A stretch of 64,000 nucleotides of DNA from Methylocella silvestris BL2 (GCF_000021745.1 NC_011666.1:1054001-1118000), one strand, 5' to 3'. Counted from the first letter of the stretch, positions 25,466-35,290 are shown. Notes: a model not told the origin generated them from the sequence alone. Program-made: numbers and translations.

Positions 25466-27679
25466 TCAGGCGTTTACGCGCTCGACCTTGCTCACCACCG
25501 AACGCGCGCGCAAATTCGAGATGATGGCGTTGAGATGCTTCAGATCGTTGACCTCGACGTCGATGGTCATTTCGCGGAAATCGGCCGACAGCGGCCGGAA
25601 CACGATATTGTCGATGTTGGCGTCATTGTCGCCGATGACGGTTGAAATCGTGCCAAGCGCGCCCGGCTCATTGATGACGGTGACGACGATGCGCGCCGGA
25701 AAGAATTCATGCGTTCCCTCCTCGACGTCCCAGCGCACGTCGAGCCAGCGCTCCGGCTGCTCGTCAAAGTCGGTCAGCGCCGGCGACTGGATCGGATAGA
25801 TGGTGATGCCTTCGCCGGGCGTCAGTATGCCGACGATGCGGTCGCCGGGCACGGCGCCGCCGTTCGGCGCGAAGCGCACCGGAAGATCGCCCTGAAGGCC
25901 GCGAATCGGGATCGATTGATCGTTCTGCTGGTCGCCGCCCTCGCCGGGAATTTTGAAGACGAGGCCCGCCGCCTTCTTCATGCCGAACCAGCCGGCCTCG
26001 CCATGCGGGCGCGCCGCGGCGGCGGCTTTCCGCTCCTCCTTGAAATCGGGGTAAACTGCCTTGACGACGTCGCCTGAAAACATTTCGCCGCGTCCGACGG
26101 CGGCGAGCACGTCCTCGACATTCGCTCTGGCGAGGCGCGCCAGCACGGGCTTCAGCCGTTCCTCGGAATAGGGCTTTCCGGCGCGCTCGAAGGCGCGCGC
26201 GACAATCTGGCGGCCAAGCCCGGCATATTGCGCCCGCACGGCTTCGCGCGTCGCCCGGCGGATCGCCGAACGCGCCTTGCCGGTGACCACCAGCGACTCC
26301 CAGGCCGCCGGCGGGACCTGGCCTTCGGCCCGCGTGATCTCGACCTCGTCGCCGTTCTGAAGCTCGGAGACCAGCGGCGCATGGCGGCCGTTGATCTTCG
26401 CGCCGACCGCGGTATTGCCGACGTCGGTGTGAACCGCATAGGCGAAATCGATGGCGTTGGCGCCGCGCGGGAGAGCGATCAGGCGGCCTTTCGGCGAGAA
26501 ACAAAACACCTGATCGTGAAACAGTTCGAGCTTGGTGTGCTCGAGAAATTCTTCCGGCGTGTCGCCCTCGGCGAGCATCTCGATCGTGCGGCGCAGCCAT
26601 TGATAGGCGCGGCTCTCGCCGGTCAGCGTCTCGCGGTCGGCGATGCGGCCGTCCTTGTAGAGGGCGTGAGCGGCGATGCCGTTGCGGGCGATGTCCTGCA
26701 TCGCTTCCGTGCGCACCTGCAATTCGACGCGCTGCCGGCCCGGCCCGACCACTGTGGTGTGGATCGACTGATAGTCGTTCGGCTTCGGGGTTGAAATATA
26801 GTCCTTGAAGCGGCCTGGAACGACGGCCCATTTGGTATGGACCGCGCCGATCACGCGATAGCAATCCTCGACCGTTTCGACGACGACGCGAAAGCCGAAG
26901 ATGTCGGACAGCTGCTCGAAGGCGATCGATTTGCGCTCCATCTTGCGCCAGACGGAATAGGGCTGCTTTTCGCGTCCGGCGACCTTGGCCTTGATGCCAT
27001 GAGCCGCGAGTTCATCGACGAATTCTTTCTCGATGGTGGCGATGGCCTTGCCGTTCTTGCGCCGGAACTCGTCGAGGCGCGCCTCGATCGTCGCATAGGC
27101 TTCCGGCATCAGATGGCGGAAGGCGAGGTCTTCCAGCTCGTCGCGCATCCCCTGCATGCCCATCCGGCCGGCGAGAGGCGCGTAGATGTCGAGCGTCTCC
27201 TCGGCGATCCGCTCGCGCTTTTCCGGCGGCACGAAATGCAGCGTGCGCATATTGTGCAGCCTGTCCGCGAGCTTGACGAGGAGCACGCGGACATCTTGCG
27301 CGATGGCGAGCAGGAGCTTGCGGAAGTTCTCGGCGTGCGCCGCCTTTTTCGAGACGAGATCGAGCTTCTTGAGCTTGGTCAGCCCATCAACGAGACGGCC
27401 GATATCCTGGCCGAACAGCCGGTCGATCTCTTCACGCGTCGAGTCGGTGTCTTCGATCGTGTCATGCAGCACGGCGGCGACGATCGTCGCATCGTCGAGC
27501 TTCATGTCGGTGAGGATCGCGGCGACTTCGAGCGGATGGGAGAAATAGGGATCGCCCGAGGCTCGCTTTTGCGAGCCATGCGCCTTCATCGCGTAAACAT
27601 AGGCCCGATTGAGCAATATTTCGTCGGCCTGCGGATTATAGCGCCGCACCCGGTCGACGAGTTCATATTGCCGCATCAT
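25466..27679 (-). CDS. spoT: Bifunctional (p)ppGpp synthetase/hydrolase (RelA/SpoT)
   Basis: 737 residues, the single long RSH enzyme typical of alphaproteobacteria. The hydrolase HD domain shows HDTIEDTD at 72-79; the synthetase domain spans ~190-370 (FGFRVVVETVEDCYRVIG, FKDYISTPKPNDYQSIHT). A TGS domain follows (~390-450, VFCFSPKGRLIALP), then a zinc-finger/helical region and a C-terminal ACT domain (~660-737, RIVVTVINEPGALGTISTVIGD). Controls the stringent response. Follows rpoZ in the same direction after 308 nt. Confidence 0.97.
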   Translation of the reverse strand: MMRQYELVDRVRRYNPQADEILLNRAYVYAMKAHGSQKRASGDPYFSHPLEVAAILTDMKLDDATIVAAVLHDTIEDTDSTREEIDRLFGQDIGRLVDGLTKLKKLDLVSKKAAHAENFRKLLLAIAQDVRVLLVKLADRLHNMRTLHFVPPEKRERIAEETLDIYAPLAGRMGMQGMRDELEDLAFRHLMPEAYATIEARLDEFRRKNGKAIATIEKEFVDELAAHGIKAKVAGREKQPYSVWRKMERKSIAFEQLSDIFGFRVVVETVEDCYRVIGAVHTKWAVVPGRFKDYISTPKPNDYQSIHTTVVGPGRQRVELQVRTEAMQDIARNGIAAHALYKDGRIADRETLTGESRAYQWLRRTIEMLAEGDTPEEFLEHTKLELFHDQVFCFSPKGRLIALPRGANAIDFAYAVHTDVGNTAVGAKINGRHAPLVSELQNGDEVEITRAEGQVPPAAWESLVVTGKARSAIRRATREAVRAQYAGLGRQIVARAFERAGKPYSEERLKPVLARLARANVEDVLAAVGRGEMFSGDVVKAVYPDFKEERKAAAAARPHGEAGWFGMKKAAGLVFKIPGEGGDQQNDQSIPIRGLQGDLPVRFAPNGGAVPGDRIVGILTPGEGITIYPIQSPALTDFDEQPERWLDVRWDVEEGTHEFFPARIVVTVINEPGALGTISTVIGDNDANIDNIVFRPLSADFREMTIDVEVNDLKHLNAIISNLRARSVVSKVERVNA

Positions 27680-27987
27680 AGCTCGGTTGGGTCCGCTGCT
27701 TCAGGCGACGCCTGCCTCCGGTCGCGGCGCAAGCATAGCTGTCTCGAAATCCGGCCGGAGGCGAGACGCAAAGCCTGAAGACTTGCCCGGGCGTCGCGAG
27801 CCGTTCGGCCGCTCTCCCGCGGGATCGATTCTTGAATTTGCGTCAAAGCCGCGCCCACGCGCGACAATGCGCCCCAGCAATCGCGGCCCAAGCTTCGCTT
27901 CCGGCGCCGTCAGGCTCAAAATCCGCCGCGCCGGCCAAGGCCGACGCTCGATCAGGCTGACAGACTCTGGCCGATTTTGAAAGCCGC
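27680..27987. other. Gap between rpoZ and spoT
   Basis: 308 nt, GC-rich, with only short Arg-rich frames. Probably a leader region for spoT; no clear promoter or hairpin with a T-run found. Confidence 0.4.
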
Positions 27988-28377
27988 CTATTCGGAATCG
28001 TCTTCGGTTTCGGCCGGCGGCACAAGCCCTTCGAGGCCGCGCAGCAAATCTTCCTCGGTCATGCGGTCGAACTGGATGTCGCCGATCGCTTCCGGGTTCT
28101 GCGGCGCCGACGACAGGGCGGGAACGACCTCCGACTCCGGCTCGTCGACCTCAACGTGCTTCTGCAACGACTGAATGAGGTCTTCCTTGAGATCGTCCGG
28201 CGTCAGGGTGGAATCGGCGATCTCGCGAAGCGACACGACAGGGTTTTTGTCATTGTCGCGATCGATCGTAATCGGCGCGCCCGCGGCGATCATGCGGGCG
28301 CGATGGCTCGCAAGCAGCACGAGTTCGAACCGGTTCTCAACCTTGTCGACGCAATCTTCAACGGTGACGCGGGCCAT
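27988..28377 (-). CDS. rpoZ: RNA polymerase omega subunit
   Basis: 129 residues, small subunit that helps assemble RNA polymerase and receives ppGpp. [30 protein letters not shown] is the family N-terminus with the conserved HRAR; the acidic C-terminal tail (~residues 75-129) is normal for alphaproteobacteria. AAGGAG lies about 10 nt before the ATG. Its place before spoT is the conserved order. Confidence 0.96.
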   Translation of the reverse strand: MARVTVEDCVDKVENRFELVLLASHRARMIAAGAPITIDRDNDKNPVVSLREIADSTLTPDDLKEDLIQSLQKHVEVDEPESEVVPALSSAPQNPEAIGDIQFDRMTEEDLLRGLEGLVPPAETEDDSE

Positions 28378-28751
28378 GAAGCGCTCGCTCCTTCATAAAT
28401 AGGCGCATGTTCGGATGAATGCGGATTTATCTCGCAAAGCGCTCGCGAAGCAAGCAATTAATGTTTGGCCGCCTCGCGCCGCGCCGGAATAAAGCCCAGG
28501 AAAGACTCCAAATTATCCAGTGAGGGGCCATATTTGGTCATGATCTTGCGCGAGCATCTTTGAGCGGGACGACAATTGGCCGCAAAGTTATCTTTTGACA
28601 CTGCTATCAATTTTTGTAAATTTTTTGTCGGAACCGTTCACACTTCCTGTGAGTTGCAATTGTCGTGGCTTGATTCTATCTCCCAGGGCTTAGCTTGCTC
28701 GACGTGAGTTTCGAGTTTGGTTGTAATCAAGTATTGAAGAGCAAACAAAAT
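28378..28751. other. Divergent promoter region rpoZ / NYN gene
   Basis: 374 nt, the most AT-rich gap in this part of the window. Holds a good sigma70-type promoter toward the NYN gene (28595-28622). A rightward frame from 28695 joins the NYN gene but has no family match. Confidence 0.5.
28595..28622 (+). promoter_or_regulatory. Sigma70-type promoter for the NYN-domain gene
   Basis: TTGACA (28595-28600), 16-nt spacer, TAAATT (28617-28622), near the vegetative consensus. The transcript would begin near 28630 and leave a leader of about 120 nt before the ATG at 28752. Confidence 0.6.
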
Positions 28752-29369
28752 ATGGCAGACCAAGAGCGAATTGCGCTTTTTATCGACGGCGCCAACCTTT
28801 ATGCGACCGCGAAATCGTTAGGCTTCGATATTGATTACAAACGGCTGCTCAAAGAATTTCAGAGCCGCGGCAAATTGATCCGCGCGTTTTATTATACGGC
28901 TCTGGTTGAAGACCAGGAATATTCCTCGATCCGTCCACTGGTCGACTGGCTGGATTATAATGGCTATTCGGTCGTGACGAAGCCGACCAAGGAATTCGTC
29001 GACTCCCTCGGCCGCCGCAAAGTCAAGGGCAATATGGACATCGAACTCGCCGTTGACGCGATGGAGATGGCCGAACATCTCGACCATATCGTGCTATTTT
29101 CCGGCGACGGCGATTTCCGTTCGCTCGTCGAGGCGATCCAGCGCAAGGGCGTGCGCGTGTCCGTCGTCTCCACGAACGCCACGCAGCCGGCGATGGTCGC
29201 CGACGAATTGCGCCGTCAGGCCGACGAATTCATCGACATCATCCATCTCGCCTCCAAGATCGGCCGCGACGCCGGGGACCGCCCGGAGCGGGCGCATCGG
29301 AGCGCCGAGCGCCGCTCGCCGGCCTCGCCGGCGCTTGACGCCGAACTCGCGGACGACCGGCTCGACTGA
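28752..29369 (+). CDS. NYN-domain (LabA/DUF88-type) putative ribonuclease
   Basis: 205 residues. PIN-like NYN domain: IALFIDGANLY (7-17, metal-binding Asp), KVKGNMDIELAVDAME (~97), HIVLFSGDGDFRSLVEAIQRKGVRV (~118-142) and VADELRRQADEFIDI. These acidic residues form the nuclease centre in the LabA/MARF1 class. The C-terminal ~35 residues are Arg/Ala/Ser-rich and likely disordered. The ATG at 28752 directly precedes the conserved MADQERIALF. The uracil-DNA glycosylase gene starts 32 nt downstream. Confidence 0.85.
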   Translation: MADQERIALFIDGANLYATAKSLGFDIDYKRLLKEFQSRGKLIRAFYYTALVEDQEYSSIRPLVDWLDYNGYSVVTKPTKEFVDSLGRRKVKGNMDIELAVDAMEMAEHLDHIVLFSGDGDFRSLVEAIQRKGVRVSVVSTNATQPAMVADELRRQADEFIDIIHLASKIGRDAGDRPERAHRSAERRSPASPALDAELADDRLD

Positions 29370-29401
29370 GAGCTCGGCCGGCCGCCTCGGCGCCGCCGCC
29401 C

Positions 29402-30088
29402 ATGGCATTGGATCGTTCCGCCGCCGCTGTCGCGCTCCGCGTGCTCGAACCGCCGATTGACTGCCCGCTTTGTCCGCGTCTTGCGGCGTTGCGGAGGTCG
29501 CTGCGCGAGGAACAGCCCGGCTGGAGCAACGCGCCTGTCCCCACTTTTGGCGACCCTTCGGCGCCCGTCCTGATTGTCGGGCTCGCGCCCGGCCTGCGCG
29601 GCGCCAACCGCACCGGGCGCCCCTTTACCGGCGATTACGCGGGCGATCTTCTTTATTCGACTTTGCTGGCCTATGGCTTCGCGACGGGCGTCTATGGCGC
29701 GAGCCGCGACGACGGCCTCAGGCTGCGTGATTGCGCGATCAGCAACGCCGTGCGGTGCGTGCCGCCGCAGAACAAGCCGACGCCTGAGGAAATCGCGACC
29801 TGCCGGAGCTTTCTCAAAGCGACGCTTGAACGGTCCGCCCATCTCTCCGTGGTCGTCGCGCTCGGCCGGATCGCCCATGAGTCGATTCTGCGGGCGCTGG
29901 GGGCGAAGCTATCGGCCTTCCCTTTCGCCCATGGCGCAGAGCATAAGCTCCCGCGCGCCAATGGGCGCGATCTGGCGCTGTTCGATAGCTACCATTGCTC
30001 CCGCTACAACACCAATACGGGCGTGCTGACGCCGCAGATGTTTGCCGACGTGTTCGCCGCCGTCCGCCGCCGCGCCGACGCAGGCTAG
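29402..30088 (+). CDS. Family 5 (UDGb-type) uracil-DNA glycosylase
   Basis: 228 residues. Fe-S cluster cysteines begin with DCPLCPRL (~20-27) and continue at CAISNAVRCVPPQNKPTP (~110-125) and later. The active-site loop GLAPGLRGANRTGRPFTGDYAGDLL (~60-84) is typical of UDGb enzymes, which remove uracil and other deaminated bases; HCSRYNTNTGVLT near the end is the second loop. Co-directional with the NYN gene and convergent with the peptide synthetase, 4 nt apart. Confidence 0.92.
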   Translation: MALDRSAAAVALRVLEPPIDCPLCPRLAALRRSLREEQPGWSNAPVPTFGDPSAPVLIVGLAPGLRGANRTGRPFTGDYAGDLLYSTLLAYGFATGVYGASRDDGLRLRDCAISNAVRCVPPQNKPTPEEIATCRSFLKATLERSAHLSVVVALGRIAHESILRALGAKLSAFPFAHGAEHKLPRANGRDLALFDSYHCSRYNTNTGVLTPQMFADVFAAVRRRADAG

Positions 30089-30091
30089 CGC

Positions 30092-33000
30092 TTATGCCGC
30101 TTCCTTCTCTACGATGACGTCGGCCGCGCCTTTTGGCTCGGCCGGCGCGCCGACCCATTCGGAATGGGGCGGAATCTGCTCGCCCTTCATCACCAGCGTC
30201 AGCGGTCCGAGCCGCGCATAATCGCCGACGAGAGTATCATAGAGAACCGTCGAGCCGGCCCCGATGGTGACGCCGTCGGCGATGGCGACGCGGCCGACCT
30301 TCATCACGCGATCCTCGTAAAGATGCGTCTGCAGCGCGGAGATCGCATTCAGCGCGGCAAAATCGCCGACCTTGACACAGTCGAATTCGGTGATGTCGGT
30401 CATGTCCATATAAACGCCCTTGCCGAATTTCGCCCCGAACAGGCGCATCATCCAAGGCAGGAACGGCGTGCCGCGCAAATGATCGAGCAGCACCTTGCCG
30501 GCCATGCCCCAATAGATCACGGCCACGGCCTCGGTGCGCATCGCCCACCAGGACCACATCGGCTTCACCATAGGCTCATAGCGCCCCATGGTCAGCCATT
30601 TCAGCACGATCACGACGATGGTCAGCATCAGGCAGATGGCGACCGACGAGAATGTGAACTGCACCGCGACCGCGCCATAATCGCCGTCCAGCACGCTCGC
30701 GCTGAACCATTCGACCGCCCAGGTGCCGAGCGTGATGAACAGCATCGTCGGCATCGAGATCATCACCGCCTCGAAGCAGGCGCGGGCGAATTTCTTCCAC
30801 TTGGGCGCTTCATAGGTCCAGTTGGCGCCGCCGGCGTCGAATTTCTGCCGCACCGGCAATTTGATCGGCGGCGATCCGAACCAGGTGTCGCCCTCATTCA
30901 TGAGGTGGTTCGCCGGCGGCTTCGACTTGATGCCGATCAGCGCATTGGCCGGAATGTCGGCGCCGGTCGGAATCACGGCGCTATTGCCCACAAAGACCCG
31001 CGGCCCTGTCTTGACGCGCCGCAGCACCATCCAGCCGTTGCGCACTTCCTCGTCGCCGAACACCACTTCATCGGCGATGAAGTTCTTTTCGCCGATCTCG
31101 ACGAGGTCATAGCGGCCGGACAGATTGGTCGAGATTTCGGCGTCCTTGCCGATCTTCGCGCCCATCAGCCGATACCAGCCGCGCATATAGACGGTGGCGT
31201 AAAGCGAGGACAGCGTTTCGAGGGTGATCTCGGTCGCGAGCGTCACCGCCCATTTGCGCAGATAAAACCAGGAATGGACCGAATAGGTCCCCTCGCGCAC
31301 GCGCGGCAGGATGATCCAGCGGCACGCGGCGATGAAGCCCACCGTCACCAGAACCATGACGAAGGCGGTCGGCCACGCCATGATCGGGATCATCATCATA
31401 TAATGGAAGCGGTCGATGTCGCCGATGCCGATAATGTCGTCGATCCGGTCGAACACCCAGAAGGCGGGGAAGATGGGCAACAGGCCGAGCGGCGGAATGG
31501 CCAGCAGCAGCGCGAGATAGACGCCGCCCATTGCGAAACGGCGCGGGATCGAGCCGATCGAGGCGGCGCCGAGCTCGGAGGGGTCGATCTTGCCGGTCTG
31601 GCGCACAGGCGAGCCGTCCCAGCTCTCATAATCGCCAATGCGCCCGCCGGCGCCGATCGCGCTCAGATCGCCGATCTCGGCGCCGCGTCCGATCACGACA
31701 TCTTCCTCGATGACGCAGGACGAGCCGATATAGGCGTCTGCGCCGATCTCGATCGAACCAATGATGAGTTCGCCGCCCTCGACCCGCGCATTGGCGAGAT
31801 TGGCGATCGAGCCGACGCTCGCGCCGTCGCCGAAGGAGATGAGGTCGATCGCGCCGGCGTCGACCTCGCCGATGATGGCGTCCTTGCCGACCTTCGCCCC
31901 GAGCGCGCGCAGATAAAAGCGCATAAAGGGAGAGCCGGAAAACCATTTGATGTGGACGAGCCCGATGAACCGCCGCGCCAGCCACCAGCGGAAATAATAG
32001 ACGCCCCACAACGGGTAGCGGCCCGGCTTGGTGCGCCCGATGATCAGCCATTTCGCCGCGATGGTGATGGCGACGGTGACGATGTTGATGCACATATAGA
32101 CGGCGATCAGCGAGATGATCTCCTCGCCGATCGCCGCTTCAGCGCCGGTCAGCAGCATGTAGCTGACGAAGACGCCAAGCCATTGCGCCGTGACGAGCGC
32201 AAGGATGATTGGCAAAGCGACGGCCTGGGCCAGGCCGCAGAGAAAGCGCCGCAGCAGCGGCGGCGGGTCGAAGCCAAGATCGGCAGGCCCGGCGAGATGC
32301 GCCCATTTACGATCGATGAGTTCGCCAATGCCGCGCAGCGTCCGCGCCGAATAGACGTCCTGAAGCGTGACGCGGGAGAGCGCCTGCGTCTTGCGGACAA
32401 TCGAGATGAAGCGCGCGGCGAGAAGCGAATGGCCGCCAAGGTCCGTGAAGAAATCGGCGTCGAAGGGAATCGCCTGCGGCGGCAGCACCTCCTTCGCGGC
32501 GGCGAGCAGGCTGGCTTCCGTCGATGTGCGTGGATCTTCCTGCGCCTCGCTGGAATCGACCTCGGCGAGCCGGACGAGCTTCAGGCTCTTGCGGTCGACC
32601 TTGCCGGACGACAGTTTCGGCAGGGTGGCGATCGATTCGAAACGGCTCGGCACCATATAGGGCGGCAGGCTCGCCCGCAGCGCGCCGCGCAATACGCGAG
32701 TCTCGAGCGCGCCGGCCTCGACCGCGCCGGGCGCCGGCACGAGGAAGGCGACAAGCTGATCGACGCCCGCATCATTGCGCAGAACCACGGCGGCGTGGGC
32801 GACGCCTTCAAGATCGCCGAGCTTCGCCTCGATCTCGCCGAGCTCGACCCGGAAGCCGCGCACCTTGACCTGATCGTCGATGCGGCCGCGAAACAGGATT
32901 TCGCCGGCCTCGTTGATCGCGACGGCGTCTCCGGAGCGATAAAGCACCGGATCGCCGGTCGCCGCATCGAAGTCCGCGACGGGAAACGGATTGGGAATAA

Positions 33001-34168
33001 ATTTCTCGGCCGTCAGCTCCGGACGCTTCAAATAGCCGCGCGCGACGCCGGGGCCGCCGATTAGAAGCTCCCCCTCGCTGCCCGGCGCTACGAGATGAAG
33101 TTCATCATCGACGACGTAACAGGAATAGTTCGGGATCGGACCGCCGATCGTAACGGCCGCGCCCGGCTGCACCTCGGCGATGGTGGCGACGACGGTCGCC
33201 TCGGTCGGACCGTAGGAGTTGAAGATCTTCCGCCCCGGCTTGCACCAGCGGCCCGCGATTGCGGGCGGACAGGCCTCGCCGCCCAGAATGATCACCCGCA
33301 GCGTCACGACGTCGCGCGGCAGCAACGCGAGCAGCGTCGGCACCGTGTCGAGGACGGTGACGCCATTCGCCTCCATGATTTCGGGCAGCTTGTCGGCCTC
33401 GCCCATGACCTCCGGCGTCGCAACGAACAGCCGCGCGCCAACAAGATAAGGGAGCCAGATCTCTTCCATCGACAGATCGAAGGCGACCGAAGCGCCCTGA
33501 AACATCACATCCGTGGCGTCAAGCCGGTAGATCTCATTCGCCGCGCGCAAATAATGGCAGATATTGGCGCCGGTGATGACGATGCCTTTCGGCGTCCCGG
33601 TCGAACCCGACGTATAGATTAGATAAGCGGGGGAATCGGGCGTTGCGCCGAGCGCGCGCGCATCGATTTTTTCATCTGTCGAATAATCGGCAAGCTCGCG
33701 CGGCGTCAGAATGGCGCATCCGACGCGGCCGGCGAGTTTTGCGGCGAAATCCGCCGTGGTCACAATCAGCTTGGCGGCGGCGTCATCGAGGCAGACAGCG
33801 ATCCGGTCAACGGGCGCATCGCCGTCGAAGGGGAGCCAGGCGGCGCCGATCTTGGCGATGGCGATCTGTCCGATCAAAAGCTCGTGGCCGCGCGGCATCC
33901 ACAGGCCGGCGATGTCTCCCGGACGCAGGCCCGCGCGCAGAAGGCCGCGGGCGATCGCCTCTGCTCTCTCATCGACTTCAGCGTAGGTCAGCGCGCCGTC
34001 GCGCGTCACCATCGCCAGCGCGTCCGGATCGGCGGCGACTGTGGCGGCAAAAATCTCGCACAGGAGCTCGTCGCGCCGCAGGTTCGGCAAGCGCAGGCCG
34101 CGCAATACGCACTGCGCTGTCCCCGTAGCCTCTTGCGCATCGGCAGTCGCCGCGCCGTTCTGCGTCAT
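30092..34168 (-). CDS. Membrane-bound single-module peptide synthetase, Pls-like (A-T-six TM-three soluble domains)
   Basis: 1358 residues from ATG 34168 (AGGA upstream; longer in-frame starts exist). An adenylation domain (~25-530) has YTSGSTGTPKG, NSYGPTEATV, GRIDDQVKVRG and SSGKVDRKSL. A carrier domain follows with DLGGHSLLAARF, phosphopantetheine on Ser581. The rest has six hydrophobic helices in three pairs separated by three related soluble domains, each starting with a LGAKVGKD-like motif and rich in hexapeptide-type beta-helix repeats. This is the layout of epsilon-poly-L-lysine synthetase (Pls) and its relatives. Aligned by eye to GrsA, the pocket reads D-L-E-D-I-G-S-V-V plus Lys; the two acidic residues suggest a basic amino acid. 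No condensation or thioesterase domain is seen. Product unknown. Confidence 0.85.
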   Translation of the reverse strand: MTQNGAATADAQEATGTAQCVLRGLRLPNLRRDELLCEIFAATVAADPDALAMVTRDGALTYAEVDERAEAIARGLLRAGLRPGDIAGLWMPRGHELLIGQIAIAKIGAAWLPFDGDAPVDRIAVCLDDAAAKLIVTTADFAAKLAGRVGCAILTPRELADYSTDEKIDARALGATPDSPAYLIYTSGSTGTPKGIVITGANICHYLRAANEIYRLDATDVMFQGASVAFDLSMEEIWLPYLVGARLFVATPEVMGEADKLPEIMEANGVTVLDTVPTLLALLPRDVVTLRVIILGGEACPPAIAGRWCKPGRKIFNSYGPTEATVVATIAEVQPGAAVTIGGPIPNYSCYVVDDELHLVAPGSEGELLIGGPGVARGYLKRPELTAEKFIPNPFPVADFDAATGDPVLYRSGDAVAINEAGEILFRGRIDDQVKVRGFRVELGEIEAKLGDLEGVAHAAVVLRNDAGVDQLVAFLVPAPGAVEAGALETRVLRGALRASLPPYMVPSRFESIATLPKLSSGKVDRKSLKLVRLAEVDSSEAQEDPRTSTEASLLAAAKEVLPPQAIPFDADFFTDLGGHSLLAARFISIVRKTQALSRVTLQDVYSARTLRGIGELIDRKWAHLAGPADLGFDPPPLLRRFLCGLAQAVALPIILALVTAQWLGVFVSYMLLTGAEAAIGEEIISLIAVYMCINIVTVAITIAAKWLIIGRTKPGRYPLWGVYYFRWWLARRFIGLVHIKWFSGSPFMRFYLRALGAKVGKDAIIGEVDAGAIDLISFGDGASVGSIANLANARVEGGELIIGSIEIGADAYIGSSCVIEEDVVIGRGAEIGDLSAIGAGGRIGDYESWDGSPVRQTGKIDPSELGAASIGSIPRRFAMGGVYLALLLAIPPLGLLPIFPAFWVFDRIDDIIGIGDIDRFHYMMMIPIMAWPTAFVMVLVTVGFIAACRWIILPRVREGTYSVHSWFYLRKWAVTLATEITLETLSSLYATVYMRGWYRLMGAKIGKDAEISTNLSGRYDLVEIGEKNFIADEVVFGDEEVRNGWMVLRRVKTGPRVFVGNSAVIPTGADIPANALIGIKSKPPANHLMNEGDTWFGSPPIKLPVRQKFDAGGANWTYEAPKWKKFARACFEAVMISMPTMLFITLGTWAVEWFSASVLDGDYGAVAVQFTFSSVAICLMLTIVVIVLKWLTMGRYEPMVKPMWSWWAMRTEAVAVIYWGMAGKVLLDHLRGTPFLPWMMRLFGAKFGKGVYMDMTDITEFDCVKVGDFAALNAISALQTHLYEDRVMKVGRVAIADGVTIGAGSTVLYDTLVGDYARLGPLTLVMKGEQIPPHSEWVGAPAEPKGAADVIVEKEAA

Positions 34169-34459
34169 GTCGGGTCCTGGTTCCATCATCGCGCCAAGCT
34201 CGTCCGCAGAGCCCGATCGCGAGCCGTTTTGCGGCGAAGGCGCCCAACGCCGCCACACGCCAGCCTCATGTCTGCCGCCCCGATATCGATCGTGGCCTCA
34301 CGCGCGCAAGTTTCCGACGCCCGCCGCCTGACGCGGAGGGTTCGCGCCAAACATGCGAATGTGAGCCTTAATGGCGCGTGAACAGGCGCGTGCGGGAAGC
34401 GGGCGCCTAGCTTAGAGGGGTTCTTATAAAGCGGAGGATCGAGGGCGTAAACGCCAGAA

Positions 34460-35290
34460 TTACTCCTTGCCCAGCGCGCCGATGTCGGGCGCGGCAGGAT
34501 TCTTCATTCCGACAATATGATAGCCGGCGTCGACATGGAGAATTTCGCCCGTCACCCCGCGCGCCATGGACGAGAGCAGGAAGACGGCGCTTTCGCCCAC
34601 TTCCTCGATAGAGACGGAGCGGCGCAGCGGCGCGTTATATTCGTTCCACTTCAAAATATAGCGGAAATCGCCAATCCCCGAGGCTGCAAGCGTCTTGATG
34701 GGACCTGCCGAAATGGCGTTGACGCGGATATTCTTCTCGCCGAGGTCGGCCGCAAGATAGCGCACGCTGGCTTCAAGCGCGGCCTTGGCGACGCCCATCA
34801 CATTATAATGCGGCATCCATTTTTCGGCGCCGTAATAGGTCAGGGTCAACAGCGACCCGCCATCCGGCATCAGCCGTTCGGCCCGCTGCGCGATAGCGGT
34901 GAAGGAATAGCAGGAGACCAGCAGCGTATTGCTGAAATTTTCCGCCGTCGTGTTGACATAGCGCCCGGTCAGCTCGTCCTTATCGGAGAAGGCGACGCAA
35001 TGAACGACAAAGTCGAGCTTGCCCCAGCTGCGCTCGATCTCGCCGAAGACGGCGTCAAGACTTGCGGCGTCGGTCACGTCGCAATGGCCGACGACCACGC
35101 CGCCAAGTTCGGCCGCGAGCGGGCGCACCCTCTTGCCGAGCGACTCGCCCTGAAAGGTGAAAGCGAGTTCCGCCCCGGCGTCGCGCGCCGCCTTGGCGAT
35201 CCCCCAGGCGATCGACCGATTATTGGCGAGGCCAAGAATGAGGCCGCGCTTGCCCGCAAGCGGGCCGGACCGGATCAGATCATCTGTCAT
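34460..35290 (-). CDS. fabI: Enoyl-[acyl-carrier-protein] reductase (NADH) FabI
   Basis: 276 residues, last reduction of fatty-acid elongation. GLANNRSIAWGIAKA binds NAD; the catalytic pair is Tyr162 and Lys169 in HYNVMGVAKAALE, with the FabI-specific TYYGAEKWMP just before. The C-terminal GGTGEILHVDAGYHI-type strand is present (VTGEILHVDAGYHIVGM). Start at 35290 is favoured by GGAAG ~6 nt upstream; ATGs at 35308 and 35323 are alternatives. Rhizobial genomes often carry FabI paralogues, so this may be FabI1 or FabI2. Confidence 0.93.
   Translation of the reverse strand: MTDDLIRSGPLAGKRGLILGLANNRSIAWGIAKAARDAGAELAFTFQGESLGKRVRPLAAELGGVVVGHCDVTDAASLDAVFGEIERSWGKLDFVVHCVAFSDKDELTGRYVNTTAENFSNTLLVSCYSFTAIAQRAERLMPDGGSLLTLTYYGAEKWMPHYNVMGVAKAALEASVRYLAADLGEKNIRVNAISAGPIKTLAASGIGDFRYILKWNEYNAPLRRSVSIEEVGESAVFLLSSMARGVTGEILHVDAGYHIVGMKNPAAPDIGALGKE

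Noticed and set aside
26837-27778. 313-codon rightward frame inside spoT
   Set aside because: Antisense of a conserved enzyme; no family resemblance.
30164-33064. 966-codon rightward frame opposite the peptide synthetase
   Set aside because: Asp/Arg/His-rich shadow of a well-supported gene; no recognisable domain.
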